64,000 nucleotides of DNA from Symbiodinium microadriaticum (lineage: Eukaryota > Sar > Dinophyceae > Suessiales > Symbiodiniaceae), in assembly GCA_001939145.1 (NCBI GenBank), contig LSRX01000775.1, forward strand, positions 290,306 through 354,305. Reading direction: 5' to 3'. How positions within the stretch are numbered: position 1 is the stretch's first letter; each line of letters opens with the position of its first letter. The translations under genes were made by a program, and so were the position numbers. Shown piece by piece: positions 46,497 to 55,275 of this stretch. The notes below the pieces were generated by a model that made no database searches, was not told where the DNA came from, and was given only the letters and a program-made list of their open reading frames with translations.

Positions 46497-47393
46497 TCAC
46501 GAGAGAGATCCGACCGGTGAAACCGGGCTGTCAGATCTAGAACGAGAACGTTCTCTAATCATAGCATCCGTCCATGCCCACTGCGGTCCAAGAGCAGAAT
46601 GTCTGGGGCGTCGACGTCTTCTGGGTAAAGCCACCCTGCTGTGAGGATCAATCTCTCGTGTAGCTGGACCAAGAGATATATCCAAATTCAACTGTGCCGA
46701 TGTACTTCTGCTGTTCCGAACATCTGTGGAAATATTCGGTCGAGACGGCATCGCAGCATCTTCGGGCTCTGACGGTGCAGCATGGTGCATTGTTCCAGAC
46801 GACCAGACAACAACAACGGGAGAAGAAGAGGCGGAGGCAGAGGACGGGAAGGAAGGAGAAGCAGAAGACGACACGCCAGAAAGAGAAACGGGACAGGGAA
46901 AGGACGGGGAGAAAGAAGGAGGGGCAGGAAAAGAAGGAGGAGGGAAAGGAGGGGGAGGAAGAGGCGGGGGAGAGAGAGGAGGAGGAAAGGGCGGGGGAGG
47001 AAGGGGGGGCAACGGAAGAGAAGAGGGAGGGGGAGAAAGAGGAGGGGGAAGAGGAGGAGAAGAAAACGAGAGAAAAGAAGGAGAAGGGAGAGGAGGAGAG
47101 GAGAGAGGAGGAGAGGAGGGAAAAGAAGAAGGAAAACAAGGATAACCTTCTGGAACAGTTGAATCCGTCTGCCCTGGGACGGCGTAAGCCGAACTTTTTG
47201 GAGCATTTGATAAGGATAGATGTCTGGCAATGGTGGCATCAGCGTCAGCTCGAATACGATGCTTCAGAGTGCGGCACAATTCCCGGGCTTGTGATGGATC
47301 TGTCAGCATCTGAAAAAGTGCCTTGGCATGTTCGACACTTAAAGCATCGACAAGTTCTCGACATGGCGGCAGGAGGTCAGCCATACTGCACAA
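46497..47393 (-). CDS. Pro/Ser-rich protein, 298 residues
   Basis: Residues 1-75 are normal in composition (DALSVEHAKALFQMLTDPSQ, REL, RTLKHRIRADADATIARHL), then about 110 residues of PPLSPPP/PPPFPPP-type repeats, then a basic Arg/Ser tail (RRRRRPRHSALGP; RERSRSRSDSP). The Pro block is encoded by the pyrimidine face of the GA-rich tract at 46817-47140. Ordered head, Pro linker and RS-like basic tail are compatible with an RNA-binding or Gag-like role. All three frames of the minus strand are open through the tract, so the tract's frame is secured mainly by the flanking parts. Confidence 0.45.
   Translation of the reverse strand: MCSMADLLPPCRELVDALSVEHAKALFQMLTDPSQARELCRTLKHRIRADADATIARHLSLSNAPKSSAYAVPGQTDSTVPEGYPCFPSSFPSSPPLSSPPLPSPSFLSFSSPPLPPPLSPPPSSLPLPPLPPPPFPPPLSPPPLPPPPFPPPSFPAPPSFSPSFPCPVSLSGVSSSASPSFPSSASASSSPVVVVWSSGTMHHAAPSEPEDAAMPSRPNISTDVRNSRSTSAQLNLDISLGPATREIDPHSRVALPRRRRRPRHSALGPQWAWTDAMIRERSRSRSDSPVSPVGSLS
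46817..47140. repeat. GA-rich purine tract in the Pro-rich ORF
   Basis: About 320 bp almost all purine on the + strand (GGAGGAGGAA and AGAGGAGGAG types). It gives long Glu/Gly/Arg frames on the + strand that are shadows. Confidence 0.9.
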
Positions 47394-47428
47394 CTTTCAC
47401 TTGGACCCACTGGCTGTGGAAAACAGTA

Positions 47429-48450
47429 TCAGTAAGAAAACTGAGAACATGGCAAGCAAATCCATGCAGGCAACGTTCCATAGTATTTTACTAGAATGCG
47501 ATACGAAACTTGCAAGGCTGTACAAAAGGAGCAGAGGAAATGAGCCATAATGCAATGTAATGAAGCCGCAAGTACGCCCATGGAAGACATGGGACTGGTT
47601 TGCATACATCTGGACAAATTGTAGAATTGGTCTGTACCGCTTCCATCTCCGACGGCCCATGTACACCAATTCGGGATTATGTAGCATGAACAATTGAAGC
47701 GAACGAACATAGGAGAATGTACTTCTCCTCTCGCAGCATATTGAACATCCTGATCAAAATATCTGCATGTTGGAGTGACCATCGGATTTCTTCTTGAGCA
47801 AATTTGGCGAAAGGTCACAGTGACGACATCCATAATGAGGCTGTAATGAAGAATACCGCAAAGTTCAGCAACACAAAGACTGACAAACGTCGATGGTGTA
47901 TCGATGGGTGTCAACTTCACCTCTTTCAGAAAGAATTGTCAGTTGCAGCGTGAGAAAGGGTAACTTCTGGAAGACGACACCAGCACGTGTGAAGGGCCAG
48001 ATGTTGATGGGAGCATCTCACATCAATAGTGGAACTTCGAGAGATCCGAAGTCGCATAAACCACTTGCGCTGCGTTCTGGTCATTGTACGACTCTGCCGA
48101 GACAATTGCAGAATCGACTGACTCACCTTTGGTAATAAGTGTGTGAAACGGAAGGTAGCGCAATCATTGGATAAGTCTGAAAAGTTGTGGGCCTGGAAAC
48201 ATCGGCCCCTTCCCAACGTGATCCATCGACTCCATTGAGTAAATTGTACCCGGCCACAAATGTCAGGTGAGTGACATAATGCCGGATCCACTCGAATAAT
48301 ACTGCATACCATCAAGAAAGAGAACAAATGCATGAAGATGCTCGGCTGCGCACACAGTTCAAGCAACGAAAGCATGATACCTACGTCTGGCAAGAAACGG
48401 CTGCGGCAAGTAAATGAATCTATTTGAGGAACGGCATCATTCAAGTTCAA
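47429..48450 (-). pseudogene. F-box-like family member, frameshifted
   Basis: Two overlapping minus frames, 48450-47926 and 47920-47429, each hold part of a relative of member 3. TILSERGEVDTHRYTIDV lies in one frame; VVTVTFRQICSRRNPMV then TCRYFDQDVQYAARGEV lies in the other. Against member 3 (TILAERFKEDTHRYISQV; VVTTVTFRQLCPSRILTL; TCRYFMQDVQHSVRGEV) the order is collinear with a frame change near 47900. The C-terminal ED...S..I motif is not found in frame. It is either a decayed copy or has an unrecognised intron. Confidence 0.5.
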
Positions 48451-48455
48451 CTATA

Positions 48456-48458
<3 letters not shown>

Positions 48459-48525
<67 letters not shown>
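48459..48525. repeat. (AG)n microsatellite inside the element
   Basis: About 33 AG units between family member 1 and the broken member. Confidence 0.98.
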
Positions 48526-48527
<2 letters not shown>

Positions 48528-48569
48528 CGCATTACGGACAGCACCTGTTTTTGGCAACCGTGCGACGGA

Positions 48570-49193
48570 TTAGTGCAAGGGGTGTTTGACACGTTTCAGC
48601 TCCATATATCCGATGAGGCTGGCGCAAAGACGATATCTGTCTTCAAGCGGGCGTTGGATCCAGTCAAAGATCATCTCTTTTTGCTGCGCCATTCTAACAA
48701 GCATCATGGTGTCGATCAAGGCCATTTGGTTGATCTGACGTATAATTGAATGTAGCGTCCAATGACAAACCGAGGCGGCACATATCATCTGAGGCAACGC
48801 TGGTATAGCGAACATCACGGGGACGTACAAAATAGGTCCTTGAATGAGTTCTTCAACCAACATAAACCGGCGAAGGCCTCTTGTGTGCTGACGGATCTCT
48901 AAGCGTTCCGGTCTATTGTCAGCACCATACGCATTGTGAATAGTAACGTGAATACCTCCGATCTCGCTCATGTGTTCCACGATCAGACTTTTGATGGCTC
49001 TAATCACATGCTGTAAGTACGTGTGATGGAGGCCATCCTGTTCTGCCTCTGGAATGTACGGCCAAAGTTCAGACCGTTGGTCTGATTGATAGCCAGGAGA
49101 TCTCGAGAAGTAAAAGAATAATGTGCATGTTCGTTCAGCAATGAAGCTGAAAATGCGATCAGTCACATTGGGGAGGCTGAAAATCTCGGCCAT
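48570..49193 (-). CDS. F-box-like family protein 1, 207 residues
   Basis: The start is MAEIFSLPNVTDRIFSFIAE, where LPNVTDRIFSFI resembles the first half of an F-box. A later core (FAIPALPQMICAASVCHWTL) and C-terminus LEDRYRLCASLIGYMELKRV then HPLH align with members 4 and 5. It is the longest member and the first one downstream of the dioxygenase ORF, with the start at 49193 about 110 bp after the dioxygenase stop. Function unknown. Confidence 0.52.
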   Translation of the reverse strand: MAEIFSLPNVTDRIFSFIAERTCTLFFYFSRSPGYQSDQRSELWPYIPEAEQDGLHHTYLQHVIRAIKSLIVEHMSEIGGIHVTIHNAYGADNRPERLEIRQHTRGLRRFMLVEELIQGPILYVPVMFAIPALPQMICAASVCHWTLHSIIRQINQMALIDTMMLVRMAQQKEMIFDWIQRPLEDRYRLCASLIGYMELKRVKHPLH

Positions 49194-49304
49194 GGCTGGA
49201 GACTAAGTCTGCACGAAATGAAGCCGGAAACCTGTGGGTAAAGCCAAGATCAGCACGCAAAGCTAGCTCTTAATGCAAAAGTGCGGGCATTTGACTCTCT
49301 TTTG

Positions 49305-50360
49305 TTAATCAGCCATTCTGACATCATGATCAAAAGAAGAATCCGAACATTCGGACTCAGAAAGCAAGCGGAACTGTGGTGCAGAAGAGGAGAGAGAGAA
49401 CGAGGAAAGAAGGGAACAAGGAGAGGAGAGAGACGGAGCGGCACGAGGACAAAGAACAGACGAAGAGAAAGAAACAAAGGACCCACAAGAGACGACGGAC
49501 AGGACCGACGAAGAAACGGAAGAGGAAGACAAGGAAGACAGGGCCGGAGAACAGGGAACAAAGCCAGGACCGGAGAAACGCGAGACAGAGGCAGAAGGCA
49601 AGGCCAAAGAGGGCAGAGGCAGAGAAGGAAAGGCAGGGGAAGGAGAGGAAGGCAACGAGGAAAACACAGGAACACGAAAACCAAGGAAGCGAGCGAAGGG
49701 AAGAAAAGAAGAGGAAGGTGAAACAGGAATGTTCCGCTTTACGCAGAAGAAGACCATCATCACTCTATCTCCCTGAAAAGGCATGGTGGCATGTATAGTA
49801 TTGCCGTCGAAGCATACAGGTTGGTGCACATCCAGTCGTCGTCCGGGTAGTATGTCACCCAGTGACGCTACTTTGCATGCAGCGTCCGTAACAACAAATG
49901 GTTCAGCGCCATGATGGTCGTACAGGAATAAATCACCTCCAGTCCAGTTGCCCACAGCCCAACCAATACTGTAACCGCGATTGTTGGAATCTCGATGTGG
50001 AATAGTGCGTAAATTGCGATTGATTTGAATGCTGGTGCATTCAAAATCTTGAAGATGCGGCATTAACTGAATGTAGCGTAGAATTAGTCTGGTCAGATTG
50101 GGAAACTTGAAAGTGTTTCTCGTGAACTGAAGCCGTCCACGTGACTGTACGCCTGAGTATAATCCCAGAAGAATTTGATCGGCATGAGTGTGCTGATCTG
50201 GCCGAACGTTTCTCCTGGAATAATTCATCCATACATTGCTTGGTATGGAAAATAGAGCTTGATGAATAAGCTCCGAGCAATGCTCCAGCGACCATATCGA
50301 AGGAACGTGTACATTGGGATCCGCTGAGCTTCGACTGATGTAAGCCATTGCGCTAGACAT
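49305..50360 (-). CDS. 2-oxoglutarate/Fe(II) dioxygenase-like protein with Ser/Pro-rich tail
   Basis: 351 residues. The catalytic-type part lies at about 65-200: RTIPHRDSNNRGYSIGWAVG gives His122-x-Asp124, GGDLFLYDHHG follows, and FDGNTIHATMPFQGDRVMMV gives distal His180 and Arg189 in the usual spacing for binding 2-oxoglutarate. These residues are those that hold iron and cosubstrate in prolyl-hydroxylase/AlkB-type oxygenases. Substrate cannot be read from sequence; nucleic acid repair or protein hydroxylation are both possible. Residues about 215-330 are a Ser/Pro/Leu-rich low-complexity tail encoded by a second GA-rich tract (49371-49690). The ORF lies between the 486-residue ORF and family member 1 in the same direction. 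Fold call is good; activity is untested. Confidence 0.7.
   Translation of the reverse strand: MSSAMAYISRSSADPNVHVPSIWSLEHCSELIHQALFSIPSNVWMNYSRRNVRPDQHTHADQILLGLYSGVQSRGRLQFTRNTFKFPNLTRLILRYIQLMPHLQDFECTSIQINRNLRTIPHRDSNNRGYSIGWAVGNWTGGDLFLYDHHGAEPFVVTDAACKVASLGDILPGRRLDVHQPVCFDGNTIHATMPFQGDRVMMVFFCVKRNIPVSPSSSFLPFARFLGFRVPVFSSLPSSPSPAFPSLPLPSLALPSASVSRFSGPGFVPCSPALSSLSSSSVSSSVLSVVSCGSFVSFSSSVLCPRAAPSLSSPCSLLSSFSLSSSAPQFRLLSESECSDSSFDHDVRMAD
49371..49690. repeat. GA-rich purine tract in the dioxygenase ORF tail
   Basis: Purine-rich on the + strand (GAGAGAGAACGAGG type), less regular than the tract at 46.8-47.1 kb. + strand Arg/Glu/Lys frames here are shadows. Confidence 0.85.
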
Positions 50361-50848
50361 GTCGTAAGCCTAAAAGACAGCAAGAACCATCAAGTATTCA
50401 CATCCGCACATGTACGAAAATATCCGTGAGTATGGTGAGTAACAAACAATCGTGCAGACAGACACCCAGGCAAGCAATGCATCACTGCTTTTTTGGAAGA
50501 GAATCGTCACTCATCGGAGCGGGGAACGCTCAAAACGTGAGAAGGACCAGATACTCCGGTCATTGGCAAGTCAGGCGATGCTCGAGAGTAAAAGTGCAGC
50601 AATGCAAAAGTTCTACGAGTGCCACAGACATGAAAGGAAAGAATCAGAACTACCAAAGACCTTTAGGCTTGCCAATTTGACCAGAATGTGGCTGCACCGG
50701 TCAGAATACTGCGTGAGCTGCGGAAGAGCCATCTTCCGTCAGAGCCATGAACCAAATCAAACATGTGGCCGAAGACTGGATCAGACGAGTGTGCCACCTT
50801 AGCATGTTTGTGTTGGCGAACCAACGTCCATCCAATCGCTGCCACTGT

Positions 50849-52309
50849 TCACGTATCGGATTCTTTCCCTCCGTACCGGCGGGCAGTATGCATCGACGAG
50901 GTCATAGCATACAGATGATCTGGTTGGGAGCCATCAAGCACGGGCTGACGAATCGCTGAGGTGGGATGCACCATGCGGCCGTAGAATCCCAAGGACGGTG
51001 GCCATGTTTTGTCACCTCGATCGTAATAGCTCGGTCGAATCATTCTTTGATCAATGATCGACGACAAGTCCTGGCTTACCGTATTGTGCACGAAGGGTAC
51101 ACTGTAACAGGTGTTGGGATCATCCGGCAATGTAGTTCCCAGAATAAGAAAGATGCCGACCGGAGCCTCATAGCCCCCGGAATCATTGAAGCCTTGGAAC
51201 TGATCGGTGCCGGCAGGGAACAACCAATAGGCTCCTCGACCGTCCAACATGTCTTCACGAACGAAAGGTTTCAACCTTTGAACAGCCGACAACGATCTTG
51301 CGAGGTTTTTGACCTGCTGGATTGGCACATACCCCATGCGCAAGGCTTGAGCTTCATCAGACCAAGCGTATCGTGCATTGGCATCTGCCCCGGCCAGCAA
51401 TGTAGCAAGCCACCTTTCTTGCGCACTAAAGGGGCCAGCGTTGAGCACCGGGCACTGATCACTGGTCAACTCCACCGCAGCTCGAATACGACTGTAGTCT
51501 TGGATGACAGGGGCCCTGTAGTGTAGAATAAGCTTTTCGAACAGCTTCCATTGCGGCTTCTTCTCCTTTGTGTCATCCGTAGGATCAAAGCCGTACAACT
51601 CCATGCTGGCGACAATTCTTGTGCAATAAAACTGCGCCCAAACCGCATGCTGATGATCGAATCTTCCTTTTTGATGCGGCGGAACGGGATGGAAACGAAC
51701 CCACAGTTCTGTGTAATCGTCTGTTGTGACCTTGATCCAGTCACGAGATGGCTCAGGAAGCATTGGTCCTTCCGGATAGTCAAACGTGCGTTGTCCAGCC
51801 TGCAACACTGCCAAATCCGCGGAGGAATCTGGTTCATCCGCTATGGCCTGACGTCGTCTTGGAAGTGGGGATCCAGGATGAACAGGCGGGCTGCGAGAGC
51901 GACCGCCGGAGCGGCCAGGCAACGACTCATGAATGCGTTCCAACATGCGGTTTGCCATCTCTTCGTTATGAATCTGAATACTCGCAGTATTCATACCTTG
52001 TCCAGCCGTCAAAGTCAAGTAGGGAACAGGAGGTGGGGCACGGGGGAGAGGGGCCCAGTCGGAGTAGCCTTCAGAGGGAAAAGCTGGGGTCCGCGGTGGG
52101 GGAGGGAAGGACCCCTGGGCGGCGGGATTGGCGAGCGCCCACTCAGGGAGCTGGCCGGGATTGGCAAGGGCACGGTTGACTTCATGGGCAAAGCGCCTGC
52201 GAATATACATCTCTGTGGAGGAGCTTGGAGCTCCGGGGGGTCCCGAGGACTTGGGGAAGAGATTCATTGCTTCCTCCTGGTTTGCAGCCATGGCGCCGGA
52301 GGAGAACAC
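50849..52309 (-). CDS. 486-residue element protein of unknown function
   Basis: Begins MFSSGAMAANQEEAMNLFPK; a second ATG follows at residue 7. Residues about 40-160 are Pro/Arg-rich and disordered-looking, including RSGGRSRSPPVHPGSPLPRR. Residues about 190-486 look folded: WIKVTTDDYTELWVRFHPVP, AVWAQFYCTRIVASMELYGF, and a C-terminal block with PFVHNTVSQDLSSIIDQRMI then RPS and PPSLGFYGRMVHPTS. The H-x-T, x-x-I...(I)RPS and GFYG pattern is vaguely like ADP-ribosyltransferase/KptA-type folds, but this is a guess. It follows the RT ORF by about 130 bp. No relative could be named. Confidence 0.55.
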   Translation of the reverse strand: MFSSGAMAANQEEAMNLFPKSSGPPGAPSSSTEMYIRRRFAHEVNRALANPGQLPEWALANPAAQGSFPPPPRTPAFPSEGYSDWAPLPRAPPPVPYLTLTAGQGMNTASIQIHNEEMANRMLERIHESLPGRSGGRSRSPPVHPGSPLPRRRQAIADEPDSSADLAVLQAGQRTFDYPEGPMLPEPSRDWIKVTTDDYTELWVRFHPVPPHQKGRFDHQHAVWAQFYCTRIVASMELYGFDPTDDTKEKKPQWKLFEKLILHYRAPVIQDYSRIRAAVELTSDQCPVLNAGPFSAQERWLATLLAGADANARYAWSDEAQALRMGYVPIQQVKNLARSLSAVQRLKPFVREDMLDGRGAYWLFPAGTDQFQGFNDSGGYEAPVGIFLILGTTLPDDPNTCYSVPFVHNTVSQDLSSIIDQRMIRPSYYDRGDKTWPPSLGFYGRMVHPTSAIRQPVLDGSQPDHLYAMTSSMHTARRYGGKESDT

Positions 52310-52440
52310 AATGTGTAGCGAACTGATACCAACTCGACAAATGCTCGAGCACGGCTACACATATGAGCAAGGTAAGGGCAGGTCTGGAATCCTATGAAAC
52401 AAGAGCACAGCACATCAGAAAGTGGGTCTCTTTCCAAACC

Positions 52441-53612
52441 CTAGTTCGACTGCGGAGAACAACGAAGGTCAGCTTGAAATTGAATATGCTTCAGGATGGG
52501 TGAAAGCAGCTGTTCATCATACTCCTGATTCACGTAGGCTTGTTGTAGTAGGCGAAGGTCACGATCCCGTTGTTCTTGAGGCCAGGACGCCCGCGTGATC
52601 AAATGAGCCCGGGAGCGAAAACTGCTGAGGAGCGTTCGAGTGCTGGCTGCAGACCTTTTGTGCAAAAACTTCCAGGAAGCATCTGGCTGAACATACGACA
52701 CAATACGGGCAACAGGGTCAATGTCAAAGCCAAGAAAAATGTTGCCCTCCTCGTATTCCAATACAATTGGTGGAATATATACATCTGGATGTAGGAATGC
52801 CCGTACGACCGATTGATTGTCGCAACTGTGATGTAACAAGGCCAAGCGATTGTCCACATACATCCGAAAGTAGGCATTCGAGCAGATTGCAACAGACAGT
52901 GTCCAAAATACATGTGTTCATACAAGCTGACGACAGCATGACATGCAGCTGGGGAGAAATGACTCCCCATAGGCGCACCACGGAGCTGTTGAATAGTTTG
53001 TCCACCGACTGTAAACAATGTGAATTTGAACGACACCCGTACCGCATCAAGGAAGAGCCGCATGGGAACGGCTATATGTTTGTCATGGATCAAGCAATGC
53101 CGACCTCGTATGGTTTTCATGACCGAGAGATCGTTGGTCAAGTCAACAGTAATGGTGGCATGGCGCAAGGTGTCCTCCAGGTCTTCATCCGCACAGCCGT
53201 AAAACTTGGTCAATAACAGACGGAAAGTAATCATGAACCGCTCGACCGGGATGCTGACGAAGAAACCTGACAGATCCTGATTATGCAGGGTTAAAGGGTC
53301 AGGTGCAGATGGCAAATGCGAGTCAGCCTGGCCAAACAGTTGATGGATAGCTTGCCAGAGCAAAATAGCGTCGTTGTATGGTCTGGTGTGGGGGCACACC
53401 TCTGCAACAAGCATCTCTGTCACTCTGGCCATGATGACAAGAAACTGACGAGCTGGGTGAGCCGAGAAACTGACAATCGGGCGACCCGCCTTCCAGTCCT
53501 TCTTGAACTTGGGCAAAATATATGCCCATGACACTCGGGATTTGCGTGAAGAGAATTTGAACGGAAAGGCACTCAGGACGTGCTCAGGGACGGCTTGCTC
53601 CATCTGCGTCAT
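52441..53612 (-). CDS. Reverse transcriptase (Penelope-like), split by a frameshift
   Basis: RNA-directed DNA polymerase. The first frame (53612-52599) carries WAYILPKFKKDWKAGRPIVS (fingers motifs), LHNQDLSGFFVSIP with the motif A Asp at residue 113, and QQLRGAPMGSHFSP (motif B) at about 209-221. Motif C, YVDN, lies in another frame (52863-52441), followed by EEGNIFLGFDIDP (motif D/E region) and SSFRSRAHLITRASWPQEQ, a thumb-like helix. The switch falls near 52865, where homology leaves the first frame (ARMPTF) and resumes in the second (MYVDN). Motif C has Asn in place of the second Asp. The PMGS..SP motif B and partner GIY-YIG support the Penelope class. The shift could be programmed, a tiny intron, a sequencing error or decay. 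The stop of the second frame is at 52441. Confidence 0.78.
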
Positions 53613-53652
53613 GACGGCCGATGCACTTAATCTGACCGGGAGAAAGATGGAA

Positions 53653-55194
53653 TCAGCAGTAAGTGTTCTGTAGCATCATCCAATATTTGACCGGACAGAA
53701 AACATGGCTGTGAGCACCCTCATGGTCCCGTACGTGCCAAATAAGTCCCTTGGAATGAGACTTCAAGCGATTAATTTGCGTAACTGTCCAATGTCCTTCC
53801 AGTGCTTGTTCATGTTCTCGCCACAATCGTTCCCATACAGCGCGGATTTCTTTTTCGTCGTATCTGACAAGATCATGATGTTCGATCCATTCATAGATCG
53901 TGGTCCGAAAGCAACTCCAATGGGCTTTGGCGTCCATAAACACTGTGTTATTGCAGCTAGATTGCGCAATACAACGCAAATCATCCGGTAAGGAGAGCAG
54001 CGTGGCGGAGGACGCAACATGTCCCTGTGCTACTGTCAATCGAGGATGATCCTTCAGGATCTGCGCACAACAGCACCGAATACCAGCATGGCTTGGTGTA
54101 ATCTTGGGGTCCCACTGCGTTAAGACCTTCTTGTGCGAAAACAAGATGTCCTTGATCTTGGGGTGGCTTTTTGCCACCGTCGATGTGGAAGGAACGTGAT
54201 ACGGCAGCAGCTTGTGAGTCGAGACATCCAGAATATCTCCCAATAAACGTCGAACTTGTCGTGTAAACACTCTTTCGGGCAGCAAGAAAGGAATGGAGAG
54301 AGGTCGGCATACTCCAGGCGCACGCATGGATCTAAACTCCAGAATCTGGTTCAATTTAGATCGGCAAACGGTCTCGTAGAAGGGGTCGCCGAGGTGGGTA
54401 GCCATACGATAAAGTCGATAGATAATGTCAGCATCAACTTGACTGCTGCGGAGAAGCTTCTGTGCAAGAAATGATTGAACGCTGTCGGAAGCAAGGTCAA
54501 ATAGAATCTGGTAACAATACACGATCGACTGCACCACGTTCTCAGAACGAAAGACAGAGGGTGCGAGACCAGTAAGTGTGAGATTCCGCCGTCGGAAGCG
54601 CCGAAACTGTCGCCACGAGGTGACGTACCTGCGTACACACCTGACAGGATCCGAGGATGCGATGTTAGCATGTTTGGCTCTAACCAGTGCTCTCACCCAC
54701 GGGGCATTCAAACACGGCTGCAACAGATTGATAAACGTTTGCTCGATGGTGTGCAGACAATCTGCGCGAGGCACATGAAGAATAACCATAGGAATCGCCA
54801 TGTGGTAATTGGCTCGTCGATGATACCAAAATAAGCTCAATTCACCATGCACCGCCTTGCCTGCACGGATCTGCTTGAACTTCCCCCATCTTGTTCTCTC
54901 GCGATCGCTCAATGTTTGAGTTGTCGAACCAACGTACAGATATGCTTTAAATTCAGGTTGGAGAAAAAGACGACAATAAACCACTGATGTGGACTGAAAA
55001 AATGCCCAGGTATACTGGGAGCTGCGAATGCGGAGGCGTGACATGAGGGATGACTGTACAAATCCAAAGTCACAAGCCAACAAAAGGAACTTACCCCTCG
55101 CCCAAATGATGACGTCCATCATTTTCTGCCCCAGCATGGTTGGGTTTTCATACAAGCATTGGAAAAACAGGTGCGCATTCCGAAGCAACTCCAA
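53653..55194 (-). CDS. GIY-YIG endonuclease protein, 513 residues
   Basis: Presumed to nick the target for insertion. The GIY-YIG domain is at about 75-170: FKAYLYVGSTTQTLSDRERT gives Tyr-x-x-Tyr-Val-Gly (84-91 region) and the conserved Arg (98/100); HTIEQTFINLLQPCLNAPW gives the metal-binding Glu151 and Asn163. The remaining 340 residues include basic helices and Cys/His pairs (HAGIRCCCAQILKDH; HVRDHEGAHSHVFCPVKYW) that may form a zinc-binding or nucleic-acid-binding region. The ORF ends 40 bp before the RT start codon and in another frame, so EN and RT are separate ORFs or joined by splicing. Here the endonuclease comes before RT, opposite to classical Penelope elements, where it is C-terminal to RT. 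Confidence 0.78.
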   Translation of the reverse strand: MELLRNAHLFFQCLYENPTMLGQKMMDVIIWARGKFLLLACDFGFVQSSLMSRLRIRSSQYTWAFFQSTSVVYCRLFLQPEFKAYLYVGSTTQTLSDRERTRWGKFKQIRAGKAVHGELSLFWYHRRANYHMAIPMVILHVPRADCLHTIEQTFINLLQPCLNAPWVRALVRAKHANIASSDPVRCVRRYVTSWRQFRRFRRRNLTLTGLAPSVFRSENVVQSIVYCYQILFDLASDSVQSFLAQKLLRSSQVDADIIYRLYRMATHLGDPFYETVCRSKLNQILEFRSMRAPGVCRPLSIPFLLPERVFTRQVRRLLGDILDVSTHKLLPYHVPSTSTVAKSHPKIKDILFSHKKVLTQWDPKITPSHAGIRCCCAQILKDHPRLTVAQGHVASSATLLSLPDDLRCIAQSSCNNTVFMDAKAHWSCFRTTIYEWIEHHDLVRYDEKEIRAVWERLWREHEQALEGHWTVTQINRLKSHSKGLIWHVRDHEGAHSHVFCPVKYWMMLQNTYC

Positions 55195-55275
55195 GCTGTC
55201 TCGGTGAGTGTGCCACCATCCTTTCGATTGGTGCGTTGTACGAAATCTGTCACGCTGCAGCAGGATACCATCTAG

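Noticed and set aside
46694..47494. + strand Arg/Lys/Glu-rich ORF of 266 codons
   Set aside because: Shadow of the purine tract opposite the Pro-rich minus-strand ORF; the minus frame has normal-composition ends and fits the element's gene direction.
50966..52318. + strand ORFs of 186 and 255 codons
   Set aside because: Antisense to the 486-residue element protein; no domain, and every other element gene is on the minus strand.
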